A stretch of 6,864 bases of DNA from positions 1 to 6,864 of the forward strand of contig JADGGF010000239.1 of NCBI GenBank assembly GCA_019690055.1. Reading direction: 5' to 3'. Under the pieces are notes generated by a model that was not told where the DNA came from, made no database searches, and saw only the letters and a list, made by a program, of their open reading frames with translations. Positions 1 through 6,864 of this stretch are shown here, piece by piece (position 1 is the stretch's first letter; every line of letters begins with the position of its first letter). A program made the translations under genes and the position numbers. This DNA is from Micromonosporaceae bacterium. Lineage in GTDB: Bacteria; Actinomycetota; Actinomycetes; Mycobacteriales; Micromonosporaceae.

Positions 1-2382
<2,382 letters not shown>

Positions 2383-2387
<5 letters not shown>

Positions 2388-2518
2388 CCCTGCCGGCCTA
2401 GTGACCCTGCCGGCTCAGCGACCCTGGCCGACTGACTGACCCTGCCCGCCCGCTGATCCGGCTGGCCCGCTGACCGGCCGGGCCCGGTAACCGGCCGGGC
2501 CCGGTGACCCGGCGGTCG
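2383..2518. repeat. Degenerate 17-bp tandem repeat filling the convergent intergenic gap
   Basis: Eight units follow each other with their GACCC-like cores starting at 2386, 2403, 2420, 2438, 2455, 2472, 2489 and 2506. The step is always 17 bp except one of 18. The first two units share AGTGACCCTGCCGGC exactly (2383-2397 and 2400-2414). Units 6 and 7 share ACCGGCCGGGCCCGGT exactly. The first unit contains the rel stop codon. Because 17 is not a multiple of three, the TGA/TAA triplets repeated in the units (2385, 2402, 2437, 2454, 2471, 2488, 2505) fall in all three forward frames. No gene is visible here. Confidence 0.8.
2473..2505. terminator. Pair of small tandem hairpins within the repeat
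   Basis: Positions 2473-2488 and 2490-2505 are identical 16-mers. Each can fold as ACCGG, a six-base loop and CCGGT. They lie just upstream of the larger hairpin at 2503-2534 and may add to termination of rel transcripts. The stems are only 5 bp and no T-tract follows, so this is a weak call. Confidence 0.3.
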
Positions 2519-2534
2519 AGGCCGCCGGATCACC
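2503..2534. terminator. Bidirectional hairpin terminator between rel and the cyclophilin genes
   Basis: GGTGA-C-CCGGCGG (2503-2515) pairs with CCGCCGG-A-TCACC (2522-2534). This gives a 13-bp stem with a single C/A mismatch around the six-base loop TCGAGG. It sits between two convergent stop codons, 116 bp after the rel stop and 16 bp after the cyclophilin stop on the other strand. There is no U-tract, which is common for actinobacterial terminators. The position and symmetry suit termination from both sides. Confidence 0.65.
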
Positions 2535-2549
2535 CGGGCTGCGGGGTCG

Positions 2550-3557
2550 TCAGCTGGCGCTCGGCGACGGCGTGGCCGACTGCTCGGGCGACGCCGACGG
2601 GGTCGCGGACGGGGTGGGTGTCGGCGTGTAGCTCGAGGTCGGGGTGACCGGGCCGGCCGTGACCTTGGTGAAGGTCAGCTGGACGGTGGGATGGGGCCCG
2701 CCGTCCTCCATCTCCGACCCTTCGACGACCCCGCCGGCGGCCACCTGCTGGATGACGTCGAAGCCAGAGATGACTTTGCCCCACAGCGTGTAGTTGCCGC
2801 GCAGCGGGCCGACACCGTACACGAAGAAGAACTGGGACCCGTTGGTGTCCGGGCCCGCATTGGCCATGGCCACGTCGCCCTCGTGATACGCCGGCAGGCC
2901 GGCGGGCAGGTTCTCGTCGGCGAACCGGTAGTTCGGCCCACCGCGACCGGTGCCGCTCGGGTCGCCGCACTGCAGGGCGTAGATGTCCGGCACGAGCCGG
3001 TGGCACGACGTGTTGTCGTAGAAGCCCTTGCTCGCGAGGTAGGCGATGCTGTTGGCGGTGCAGGGCGTCTTGGACAGGTCCGCCTCGACCTGGATCGTGC
3101 CGAGGTTCGTCTCGAACGTGAACACCTGGAACCCGGACCGCGGCGGTTCGGAGACCGGGAAGCCCACGTCCTGGATGCCCTCGGGCAGCGGCGACGGGGT
3201 CGGCGTCGGCTCATTCGACTCGGGGGAGGCGGACGGGTCGGCCGGGTCGCCGGTCGCGGCCGGATCGGTCGGCTCACCGGACGCGGTTGGCTCGGCGCTG
3301 GGCTGCGGGAACGCCTCGGGGTAGGAGCAGGGCCAGCCGTCCGACGCCACCGGTGCGGGGGTCTGTTCGGGCTCGTTGGAGGACACGGCCACCACGATCC
3401 AAATGACGGCGCCGAGCAGCACGACGCCCGCGACACCGCCCGCGATCCGGGCCTGCAGCTGGCGTCGCCGCCGGGCGGCTTCCCGCCGGGCCGCCATCTG
3501 GCGTTCCAGCCGGGCCCGCGCCGCGGCCCGCTGCCGGTTCTCGCGTGACGAGCTCAC
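2550..3557 (-). CDS. Membrane-anchored cyclophilin-type peptidyl-prolyl cis-trans isomerase
   Basis: Predicted to isomerise Xaa-Pro peptide bonds of exported proteins outside the membrane. It has 335 residues: a basic Arg-rich N-terminus (1-37), one membrane segment (about 38-58), a Pro/Ser/Thr-rich linker (about 62-125), a cyclophilin domain (about 144-298) and a Pro/Thr/Ser-rich tail (300-335). Cyclophilin signatures are clear: CHRLVP with R187, Q196 before GDPSGTGRGGP, MANAG 231-235 and NGSQFFF 239-245. They match Arg55, Gln63, Ala101 and Phe113 of human cyclophilin A. The histidine of CypA's KHVVFG segment is replaced (NYTLWG). Four cysteines (C77, C166, C185, C197) lie on the outer side. 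The start is GTG, with AGGAG nine bases upstream. It lies 66 bp after a paralogous gene in the same direction and is probably co-transcribed with it. This is the position of ppiB beside relA in mycobacteria. Confidence 0.92.
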   Translation of the reverse strand: MSSSRENRQRAAARARLERQMAARREAARRRRQLQARIAGGVAGVVLLGAVIWIVVAVSSNEPEQTPAPVASDGWPCSYPEAFPQPSAEPTASGEPTDPAATGDPADPSASPESNEPTPTPSPLPEGIQDVGFPVSEPPRSGFQVFTFETNLGTIQVEADLSKTPCTANSIAYLASKGFYDNTSCHRLVPDIYALQCGDPSGTGRGGPNYRFADENLPAGLPAYHEGDVAMANAGPDTNGSQFFFVYGVGPLRGNYTLWGKVISGFDVIQQVAAGGVVEGSEMEDGGPHPTVQLTFTKVTAGPVTPTSSYTPTPTPSATPSASPEQSATPSPSAS

Positions 3558-3560
3558 CGG

Positions 3561-3585
3561 TCCTCGCTCCTCGTGTCCTCGCTCC
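3561..3585 (-). promoter_or_regulatory. Duplicated purine-rich ribosome-binding region of the downstream cyclophilin gene
   Basis: Read on the minus strand, GGAGCGAGGA occurs twice, at 3585-3576 and 3570-3561, spaced 15 bp apart. The second copy provides AGGAG (3571-3567) nine bases before the GTG start at 3557. This supports that start; the first copy may be a chance duplication or a standby site. Confidence 0.5.
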
Positions 3586-3623
3586 GTGTGCTCACAGCTG
3601 TCAGACCTTTCGTCAGGGCGGGT

Positions 3624-4550
3624 TCAGGAGGCGGCGCTGGCGGTGGGCGTCGCCTCGCTCGTGGTCGTGGGTGACTCGCTGGGGGCGTCCGTCGGGGTCT
3701 CATCCGGGGTCTCACTCGGGACCAGGGACGAATCGTCCCGGACCTGTATCCGGGTGATCGTGAGGTCCTCGGTGGGGTTGCCGACGGCGGCCGGCTCCCC
3801 GTTGTCGTCGACCGCGCCGCCGGCCGCGATCTGCTCCACCAGCTCCAGACCCGAGGTGATCGTGGCCACCTGGGTGTACTCGTTCGGCAGCGCGGTGCCG
3901 TCCTGGTACACGATCATGAACTGCGATCCGACCGCGTTGATGTCGACGTTGGTCATCACGATCGCGCCCCGGAGGTAGTAGCTGGACGTGTCGGCCGCGG
4001 GGTCGGTGGGGGACGGGGAGACCTGGCCGAGCACGGGCCGGGGCAGGCCCTCGGTCGGGAACTGGTAGCTCACGCTGCTGTTGTCGGTGCCGTTCTTGCT
4101 CCCGCACGTCAGGGTGTAGAGCGTGGTGTCGAGCTTGTGGCATCGGGTGTCGTTGTAGAACCCGCGCGAGGCGAGGAAGTCGAGGCTGGCGGCGGCGCAG
4201 CGGGCGCTGGCCACGTCGATGACGGCCTCGATCTGGCCGCGGTTCGTCTCGATCACCAGCGTCTTGATCCCGGTGGTGGGCGGGTCCGACGGCGGCAGGC
4301 CGGTGTCCTCGACGCCCTCGGTGATGGCGCGGCTGGTCCAGGTGCAGGTCGGCAGCGTGATCGGCTCGGACTTCTTGTCGAACACGCCGAGCAGCTTGGC
4401 GGTGCCGAGCCCGAGCACGATCAGGGCGAGCACACCCGCGATGCCGGCCTGGATCTGGCGCCGGCGGCGTTGCGCCGCGGCGAGCCGCGCCATCCGACGC
4501 TCCGCGCGCGCCCGCTCCAGCCGGCGCGCCCGGTTGCTCTTCGAACCCAC
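3624..4550 (-). CDS. Membrane-anchored cyclophilin-like protein with degenerate active site
   Basis: A 308-residue paralogue of the neighbouring cyclophilin. It has a basic N-terminus (1-34), a membrane segment (about 35-55), an extracytoplasmic cyclophilin-like domain (about 97-270) and a Ser/Thr/Pro/Glu-rich tail (275-308). Homology is plain in EGVEDTGLPPSDPP, FLASRGFYNDTRCHKL and the GSQ at 208-210. The catalytic signature is eroded: Arg becomes K139, the Gln before the GDP loop becomes T148, GDPxGTGxGGP is lost, MAN becomes MTN, and the second Phe of SQFF becomes M212. It may bind prolyl peptides or act as a scaffold with little isomerase activity (inference). Four cysteines (C69, C118, C137, C149) match the paralogue. 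The open frame extends upstream, but GTG at 4550 is chosen because GGAGG lies seven bases before it and the basic N-terminus begins there. It is probably first in a two-gene operon. Confidence 0.85.
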   Translation of the reverse strand: MGSKSNRARRLERARAERRMARLAAAQRRRRQIQAGIAGVLALIVLGLGTAKLLGVFDKKSEPITLPTCTWTSRAITEGVEDTGLPPSDPPTTGIKTLVIETNRGQIEAVIDVASARCAAASLDFLASRGFYNDTRCHKLDTTLYTLTCGSKNGTDNSSVSYQFPTEGLPRPVLGQVSPSPTDPAADTSSYYLRGAIVMTNVDINAVGSQFMIVYQDGTALPNEYTQVATITSGLELVEQIAAGGAVDDNGEPAAVGNPTEDLTITRIQVRDDSSLVPSETPDETPTDAPSESPTTTSEATPTASAAS

Positions 4551-4555
4551 TACGC

Positions 4556-4562
4556 TTCCTCC
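4556..4562 (-). promoter_or_regulatory. Ribosome binding site that sets the start of the degenerate cyclophilin gene
   Basis: On the minus strand, GGAGGAA runs from 4562 to 4556 and is followed after five bases by GTG at 4550. It is the only good Shine-Dalgarno match in the long upstream open frame, so it decides the start. Confidence 0.75.
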
Positions 4563-4781
4563 GAACTCTGTCGGTGGGCACCCGTCCCGGGTGCGGTGTC
4601 CGCAGGGACCCGTGGTGCGGGTGTGTGGATCTGCGGCGTGTGGCGGTGCCGCGACCTGCCTCGCCCGCGTGTCGAAGCCACGGCGCAGACTCGGCAGAGT
4701 GTACGGGTACGCGAGTCCGCGTGGTGCGGCGAGGCTGCCCGCCCGACATCGAACCCTACGCAGTCGTCGCTGTCCATCCCT

Positions 4782-4787
4782 GAGGAG
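4782..4787 (+). promoter_or_regulatory. Ribosome binding site of the MBL-fold hydrolase gene
   Basis: GAGGAG lies six bases before the GTG at 4794. The open frame continues upstream to 4137 but there overlaps the opposite-strand cyclophilin-like gene. This site and the family-typical N-terminus that follows it fix the start. Confidence 0.75.
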
Positions 4788-4793
4788 CGCATT

Positions 4794-5507
4794 GTGCTGG
4801 TCAGAGCGGTCGTGGCCGCCGCCTTCGAGTCCAACTGCTACGTGGTCGCGGCCGGGCGCGGGCAGCCGTGCCTGATCGTCGACCCGGGCATCGGGGTGCT
4901 CCCGGCGCTGGAGGAGGTGCTCGAGGCGGACAACCTGAGCCCGGCCGCCGTGCTGCTCACCCACGGGCACATCGACCACTGCTTCTCGGTGGCTCCGGTG
5001 GGGGACAGGCACGGAGTCACGGCGTACGTGCACCCGGACGACAGGGAGATGGTGGCCGACCCGGAGAAGTGGATCTCGGGCTGGCTCCTCGGCTTGTTCG
5101 GGGGCCGTCTGCCGTACACCGCGCCCGACGACGTGGCCCCGCTGCCGGACGACGGCACGATCACGGTGGCCGGCCTGGAGATCCGCGTGGACCACGCGCC
5201 CGGGCACACCGGCGGCTCGGTGCTGTTCCGCCTGACCGGGATCGCGTCGGGGCTGGACGCCCCGCCGGTGCCCGAGCGACTGCGGGGCGGCGACGAGCTG
5301 TGCCTCTCGGGGGACGTGCTGTTCGCCGGGTCGATCGGCCGGACCGACCTGCCGGGCGGCTCGACGGCGGCGATGCGACGCACCCTGCGCGACAAGATCC
5401 TTCCCATGGACGACGCGACCGTGGTGCTGCCGGGCCACGGCCCGGCCACGACGATCGGCCGCGAGCGGCAGACGAACCCGTACCTGCTCAACATCGATGC
5501 CTGGTGA
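4794..5507 (+). CDS. Metallo-beta-lactamase-fold hydrolase, glyoxalase II-like
   Basis: A 237-residue cytoplasmic metallohydrolase of the hydroxyacylglutathione hydrolase (glyoxalase II) type, predicted to hydrolyse a thioester with two bound metal ions. All ligands are present: H57, H59, D61 and H62 in THGHIDH, H138 in APGHTGG, D174 in SGDVLF and H215 in PGHGP. GRTDLPGGS at 182-190 is typical of the short YcbL-like glyoxalase II group, and the length fits that group. The long C-terminal glutathione-binding domain of classical glyoxalase II is absent. Actinobacteria generally lack glutathione, so the real substrate may be a mycothiol thioester or another compound (inference). No signal peptide is seen. 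The next gene in the same direction begins within about 25 bp. Its place beside rel and the cyclophilin matches the mycobacterial order, where hisS follows. Confidence 0.92.
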   Translation: MLVRAVVAAAFESNCYVVAAGRGQPCLIVDPGIGVLPALEEVLEADNLSPAAVLLTHGHIDHCFSVAPVGDRHGVTAYVHPDDREMVADPEKWISGWLLGLFGGRLPYTAPDDVAPLPDDGTITVAGLEIRVDHAPGHTGGSVLFRLTGIASGLDAPPVPERLRGGDELCLSGDVLFAGSIGRTDLPGGSTAAMRRTLRDKILPMDDATVVLPGHGPATTIGRERQTNPYLLNIDAW

Positions 5508-5520
5508 CCAACTGGCTTAC

Positions 5521-5526
5521 TACAGT
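5521..5526 (+). promoter_or_regulatory. Likely leaderless -10 promoter element for the PAP2 gene
   Basis: TACAGT fits the actinobacterial TANNNT -10 consensus and ends six bases before a GTG at 5533. That spacing is expected when transcription starts at the first base of the start codon. No Shine-Dalgarno sequence precedes either candidate start (5497 or 5533), which supports a leaderless message. A -35 box is not convincing. Confidence 0.55.
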
Positions 5527-5532
5527 GGGCCG

Positions 5533-6492
5533 GTGCGGCGCGGCAGCAGGCAGGCGACGGTGGCGTGGCTGGGCACGCTGTGGCTGGCCAACGTGGTCCT
5601 GTTCGCGGCCGTCGCTAGGGTCTCCGTGCGCTCGATCCGGGGGCAGATGCTCGACACGGTGGCGCTCTACGGCAACAGCTTCGGCCGCCGCACGCTCGAC
5701 GAGCCGCTGGACGCGGCGCTGAACGCCGTCTCCACGGCGTCGGTCGGGCTGATCCTGGTCGCCATCCTGGTCGTGGCGCTGGCCCGGCGCCGGCTGGCCC
5801 TGGCGGTGATGTCCGCCGCCATCGTGGTGGGCGCGTCGGCCAGCACGTACGTCCTCAAGCGCGTGATCGATCGGCCGTTCCTCGGCGTGGACCTCGACCG
5901 GGCGTACGCCGGCAACAGCCTGCCCAGCGGTCACGCCACCGCCGCCGCGGCCTTCGCGATCGGGCTCACGCTCGTGCTGCCGCCCCGGGCGCGGGGCGCG
6001 GTGAGCCTCATCGGCGCCACCTACGCGGCGGTCGTGGGGGTCGCCACGCTCTCGTCGGGGTGGCACCGGCCCAGCGACGTGGTCGCCGCCTACCTGGTCG
6101 TCGGCGGATGGACCGCGGCCGCCAGCCTGGTCCTCGTGCTCACCCAGCCCCCGACCGCGGTCGTCGTCCGGGCCGAACGGGCCGGCTGGTCGCTGGTCAC
6201 CTCGAGCGCGCTGGGCACGTGTCTCGTGGCGATGGGACTCGCGGTGGAGCTCTTCATCGCGCAGCGTATGACCGATCCGGTCGAGCAGATGGCGCCCGCG
6301 ATGCTGCGGCTCGGGTACGTCGGCAGCGTCCTGGTGGTGGCCGGCGCCGCCTACCTGATGATGGCGGTCGTTCTCTTCAGCGTGCACCGCGTGGTGCCGC
6401 ACGACCCCGGGCGAGCGGTGCCGATCGGGCTGGCCGGCCGGGGCGGGTCGGCCCCGCTGCCGGTGACCCGCCCGCCCGATCCGACCGGTTAG
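5533..6492 (+). CDS. PAP2 superfamily membrane phosphatase
   Basis: A polytopic membrane protein predicted to remove phosphate from a lipid phosphate or pyrophosphate; the substrate is unknown. From GTG 5533 it has 319 residues and about seven or eight membrane segments (roughly 10-28, 71-85, 89-106, 135-150, 156-174, 184-204, 219-242, 258-285). PAP2 motifs are present but altered: KRVIDRPFLG at 109-118, PSGH at 131-134, and GWHRPSD at 176-182 with H178 and D182. In the canonical KX6RP motif the final RP would fall where FL stands. The arginine normally six residues before the motif-3 histidine is Thr. The start is uncertain: ATG at 5497 would overlap the hydrolase stop by 11 bases but has no ribosome site, whereas GTG 5533 has a -10 element at leaderless spacing. 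The C-terminus is a Gly/Pro-rich cytoplasmic-type tail. Confidence 0.88.
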   Translation: MRRGSRQATVAWLGTLWLANVVLFAAVARVSVRSIRGQMLDTVALYGNSFGRRTLDEPLDAALNAVSTASVGLILVAILVVALARRRLALAVMSAAIVVGASASTYVLKRVIDRPFLGVDLDRAYAGNSLPSGHATAAAAFAIGLTLVLPPRARGAVSLIGATYAAVVGVATLSSGWHRPSDVVAAYLVVGGWTAAASLVLVLTQPPTAVVVRAERAGWSLVTSSALGTCLVAMGLAVELFIAQRMTDPVEQMAPAMLRLGYVGSVLVVAGAAYLMMAVVLFSVHRVVPHDPGRAVPIGLAGRGGSAPLPVTRPPDPTG

Positions 6493-6495
6493 TCG

Positions 6496-6534
6496 ACGGC
6501 CATCGCCGCGGTGGTCCGATGCCAGGGTGGCCGT
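6496..6534 (+). terminator. Possible hairpin after the PAP2 gene
   Basis: ACGGCCA (6496-6502) is the exact reverse complement of TGGCCGT (6528-6534), starting three bases after the TAG stop. The 25-base loop is long, and no T-tract follows. It may be a weak terminator for the PAP2 message. Confidence 0.3.
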
Positions 6535-6553
6535 GGCAGCGCAACGCCGGTCG

Positions 6554-6575
6554 GTCGTCTGTGTGTCGTCTGTGT
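6554..6575 (+). repeat. Exact 11-bp tandem duplication
   Basis: GTCGTCTGTGT at 6554-6564 is repeated without a gap at 6565-6575, in the non-coding gap between the PAP2 gene and the last gene. It is less GC-rich than its surroundings. No function can be assigned. Confidence 0.6.
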
Positions 6576-6626
6576 GTTGCCTGAGCCCGGCCGCCGGCGG
6601 GACGGCCCGAGCCCGGGCGGACTTGG

Positions 6627-6632
6627 TACGGT
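6627..6632 (+). promoter_or_regulatory. Candidate -10 element for the last gene
   Basis: TACGGT fits the TANNNT -10 consensus and would place the transcript start near 6639, giving a leader of about 27 bases that contains the AGGAGG ribosome site. The -35 region is not recognisable. A 14-bp palindrome at 6631-6644 overlaps its right edge. Confidence 0.45.
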
Positions 6633-6644
6633 GCCGACCGGCAC
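6631..6644. promoter_or_regulatory. 14-bp inverted repeat over the presumed transcription start
   Basis: GTGCCG (6631-6636) and CGGCAC (6639-6644) are perfect inverted repeats separated by AC. They overlap the end of the candidate -10 box and the expected start point. The site could be a repressor operator or a short 5' leader hairpin; palindromes of this size also arise by chance in GC-rich DNA. Confidence 0.35.
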
Positions 6645-6654
6645 AGGCGCGGGC

Positions 6655-6660
6655 AGGAGG
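6655..6660 (+). promoter_or_regulatory. Consensus ribosome binding site of the last gene
   Basis: AGGAGG lies five bases before the ATG at 6666. It is the best Shine-Dalgarno match in the window and decides the start of a gene otherwise too short here to be obvious. Confidence 0.75.
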
Positions 6661-6665
6661 TTCCC

Positions 6666-6864
6666 ATGGTCCGAGTGGTCGTGGCGCTCGCCGTGGCGGT
6701 CGTCGTGGGTGCGGCCGCGATGCCGGTGGCATCGGTCGGCATCGGTTGGCTGATCAGCGCCCTGGCGGCGCTCGGAGTGGCGGTGACCGCCCGCACCCTG
6801 CGGGGTCGCCTCACCGGTCCGCCCTCCGAGATCCCCTCCGCCGCCCCGGCGAGCTGGCCGAAGG
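6666..6864 (+). CDS. Hypothetical membrane protein, 3' end outside window
   Basis: An ATG open frame with a consensus ribosome site runs off the window end after 66 complete codons. The visible part begins MVRVVVALAVAVVVGAAAMP, a hydrophobic segment at about residues 2-18. A second follows at about 23-41 (VGIGWLISALAALGVAVTA), then a basic stretch (RTLRGR) and a Pro/Ser/Ala-rich stretch ending SWPK. This looks like two N-terminal membrane helices with a cytoplasmic loop, or a signal anchor plus helix. I do not recognise the family. A large multi-pass membrane protein is possible, but nothing in the visible part proves it. It follows the PAP2 gene by 173 bp in the same direction and probably has its own promoter. 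Confidence 0.65.
   Translation, partial: MVRVVVALAVAVVVGAAAMPVASVGIGWLISALAALGVAVTARTLRGRLTGPPSEIPSAAPASWPK

Larger units (their letters stand above)
4551..4793. promoter_or_regulatory. Divergent intergenic region with presumed promoters for both sides
   Basis: No credible gene lies here, and both flanking genes are read outward, so promoters for each are expected. On the minus strand, TACACT (4703-4698) fits a TANNNT -10 box for the cyclophilin pair, but the -35 region is poor and the leader would be about 140 bases. Around it are inverted repeats: ACTCG/CGAGT at 4689-4693 and 4712-4716, and GTAC/GTAC at 4701-4704 and 4707-4710. These could be an operator or chance. I saw no convincing plus-strand -10 box. 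Confidence 0.4.

Noticed and set aside
3103..3120. GTTC/GAAC pair resembling an actinobacterial SOS box
   Set aside because: It lies inside the cyclophilin coding sequence, has the wrong spacing, and is explained by the codons.
2691..3548. 285-codon plus-strand frame opposite the intact cyclophilin
   Set aside because: Antisense to a clear cyclophilin, with no domain and no ribosome site of note.
4137..4793. Upstream extension of the hydrolase frame
   Set aside because: It overlaps the opposite-strand cyclophilin-like gene and has no domain similarity. GTG 4794 has a good ribosome site and a family-typical N-terminus.
4551..5438. Minus-strand extension of the degenerate cyclophilin frame across the divergent region and hydrolase gene
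   Set aside because: The added sequence is antisense to the hydrolase and low in information. A clear ribosome site and the basic N-terminus place the start at 4550.
5488..6732. 414-codon minus-strand frame opposite the PAP2 gene
   Set aside because: Antisense shadow rich in Arg/His/Pro/Gly. The plus strand encodes a coherent multi-pass membrane protein with PAP2 motifs.

Overview
The window is very GC-rich chromosomal DNA from an actinobacterium. GTG starts are frequent, third codon positions are GC-saturated, and there is a likely leaderless TANNNT promoter. The order rel, cyclophilin (opposite strand), metallo-beta-lactamase-fold hydrolase matches the conserved actinobacterial neighbourhood known from Mycobacterium tuberculosis (relA, ppiB, glyoxalase II-like gene, hisS). 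The protein style suggests Micromonosporaceae, but that is an inference and no species can be named.

Layout. Positions 1-2387 (+) hold most of a bifunctional Rel (p)ppGpp synthetase/hydrolase whose true start lies before the window. Positions 2388-2549 are a convergent gap filled almost completely by a degenerate 17-bp tandem repeat. The gap ends in a strong hairpin that probably terminates transcription from both sides. Two paralogous membrane-anchored cyclophilin-type proteins follow on the minus strand: 4550-3624 is read first, then 3557-2550. The first has lost most recognisable cyclophilin active-site residues, while the second keeps them. Both share four cysteines, three of them with identical spacing. 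A 243-bp divergent intergenic region (4551-4793) separates them from an MBL-fold hydrolase (4794-5507, +). A PAP2-type membrane phosphatase (about 5533-6492, +) starts about 25 bp after that gene, probably from its own leaderless promoter. A 173-bp gap with a small tandem duplication, a promoter and a palindrome leads to a small membrane protein (6666 onward, +) cut off by the window end.

How the genes relate. Rel sets the cytoplasmic (p)ppGpp alarmone level. The two cyclophilins are predicted to sit outside the membrane and help proline-containing exported proteins fold, or, for the degenerate copy, to bind without catalysis. The hydrolase probably cleaves thioesters or related small metabolites in the cytoplasm. 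The PAP2 protein is predicted to dephosphorylate a lipid phosphate in the membrane. Apart from conserved synteny, nothing shows that these genes form one pathway.

I found no defence system, mobile element, CRISPR array or RNA gene. The most interesting points are the degenerate tandem cyclophilin with its conserved cysteine pattern, the 17-bp repeat between the convergent genes, and the non-canonical catalytic motifs of the PAP2 protein.
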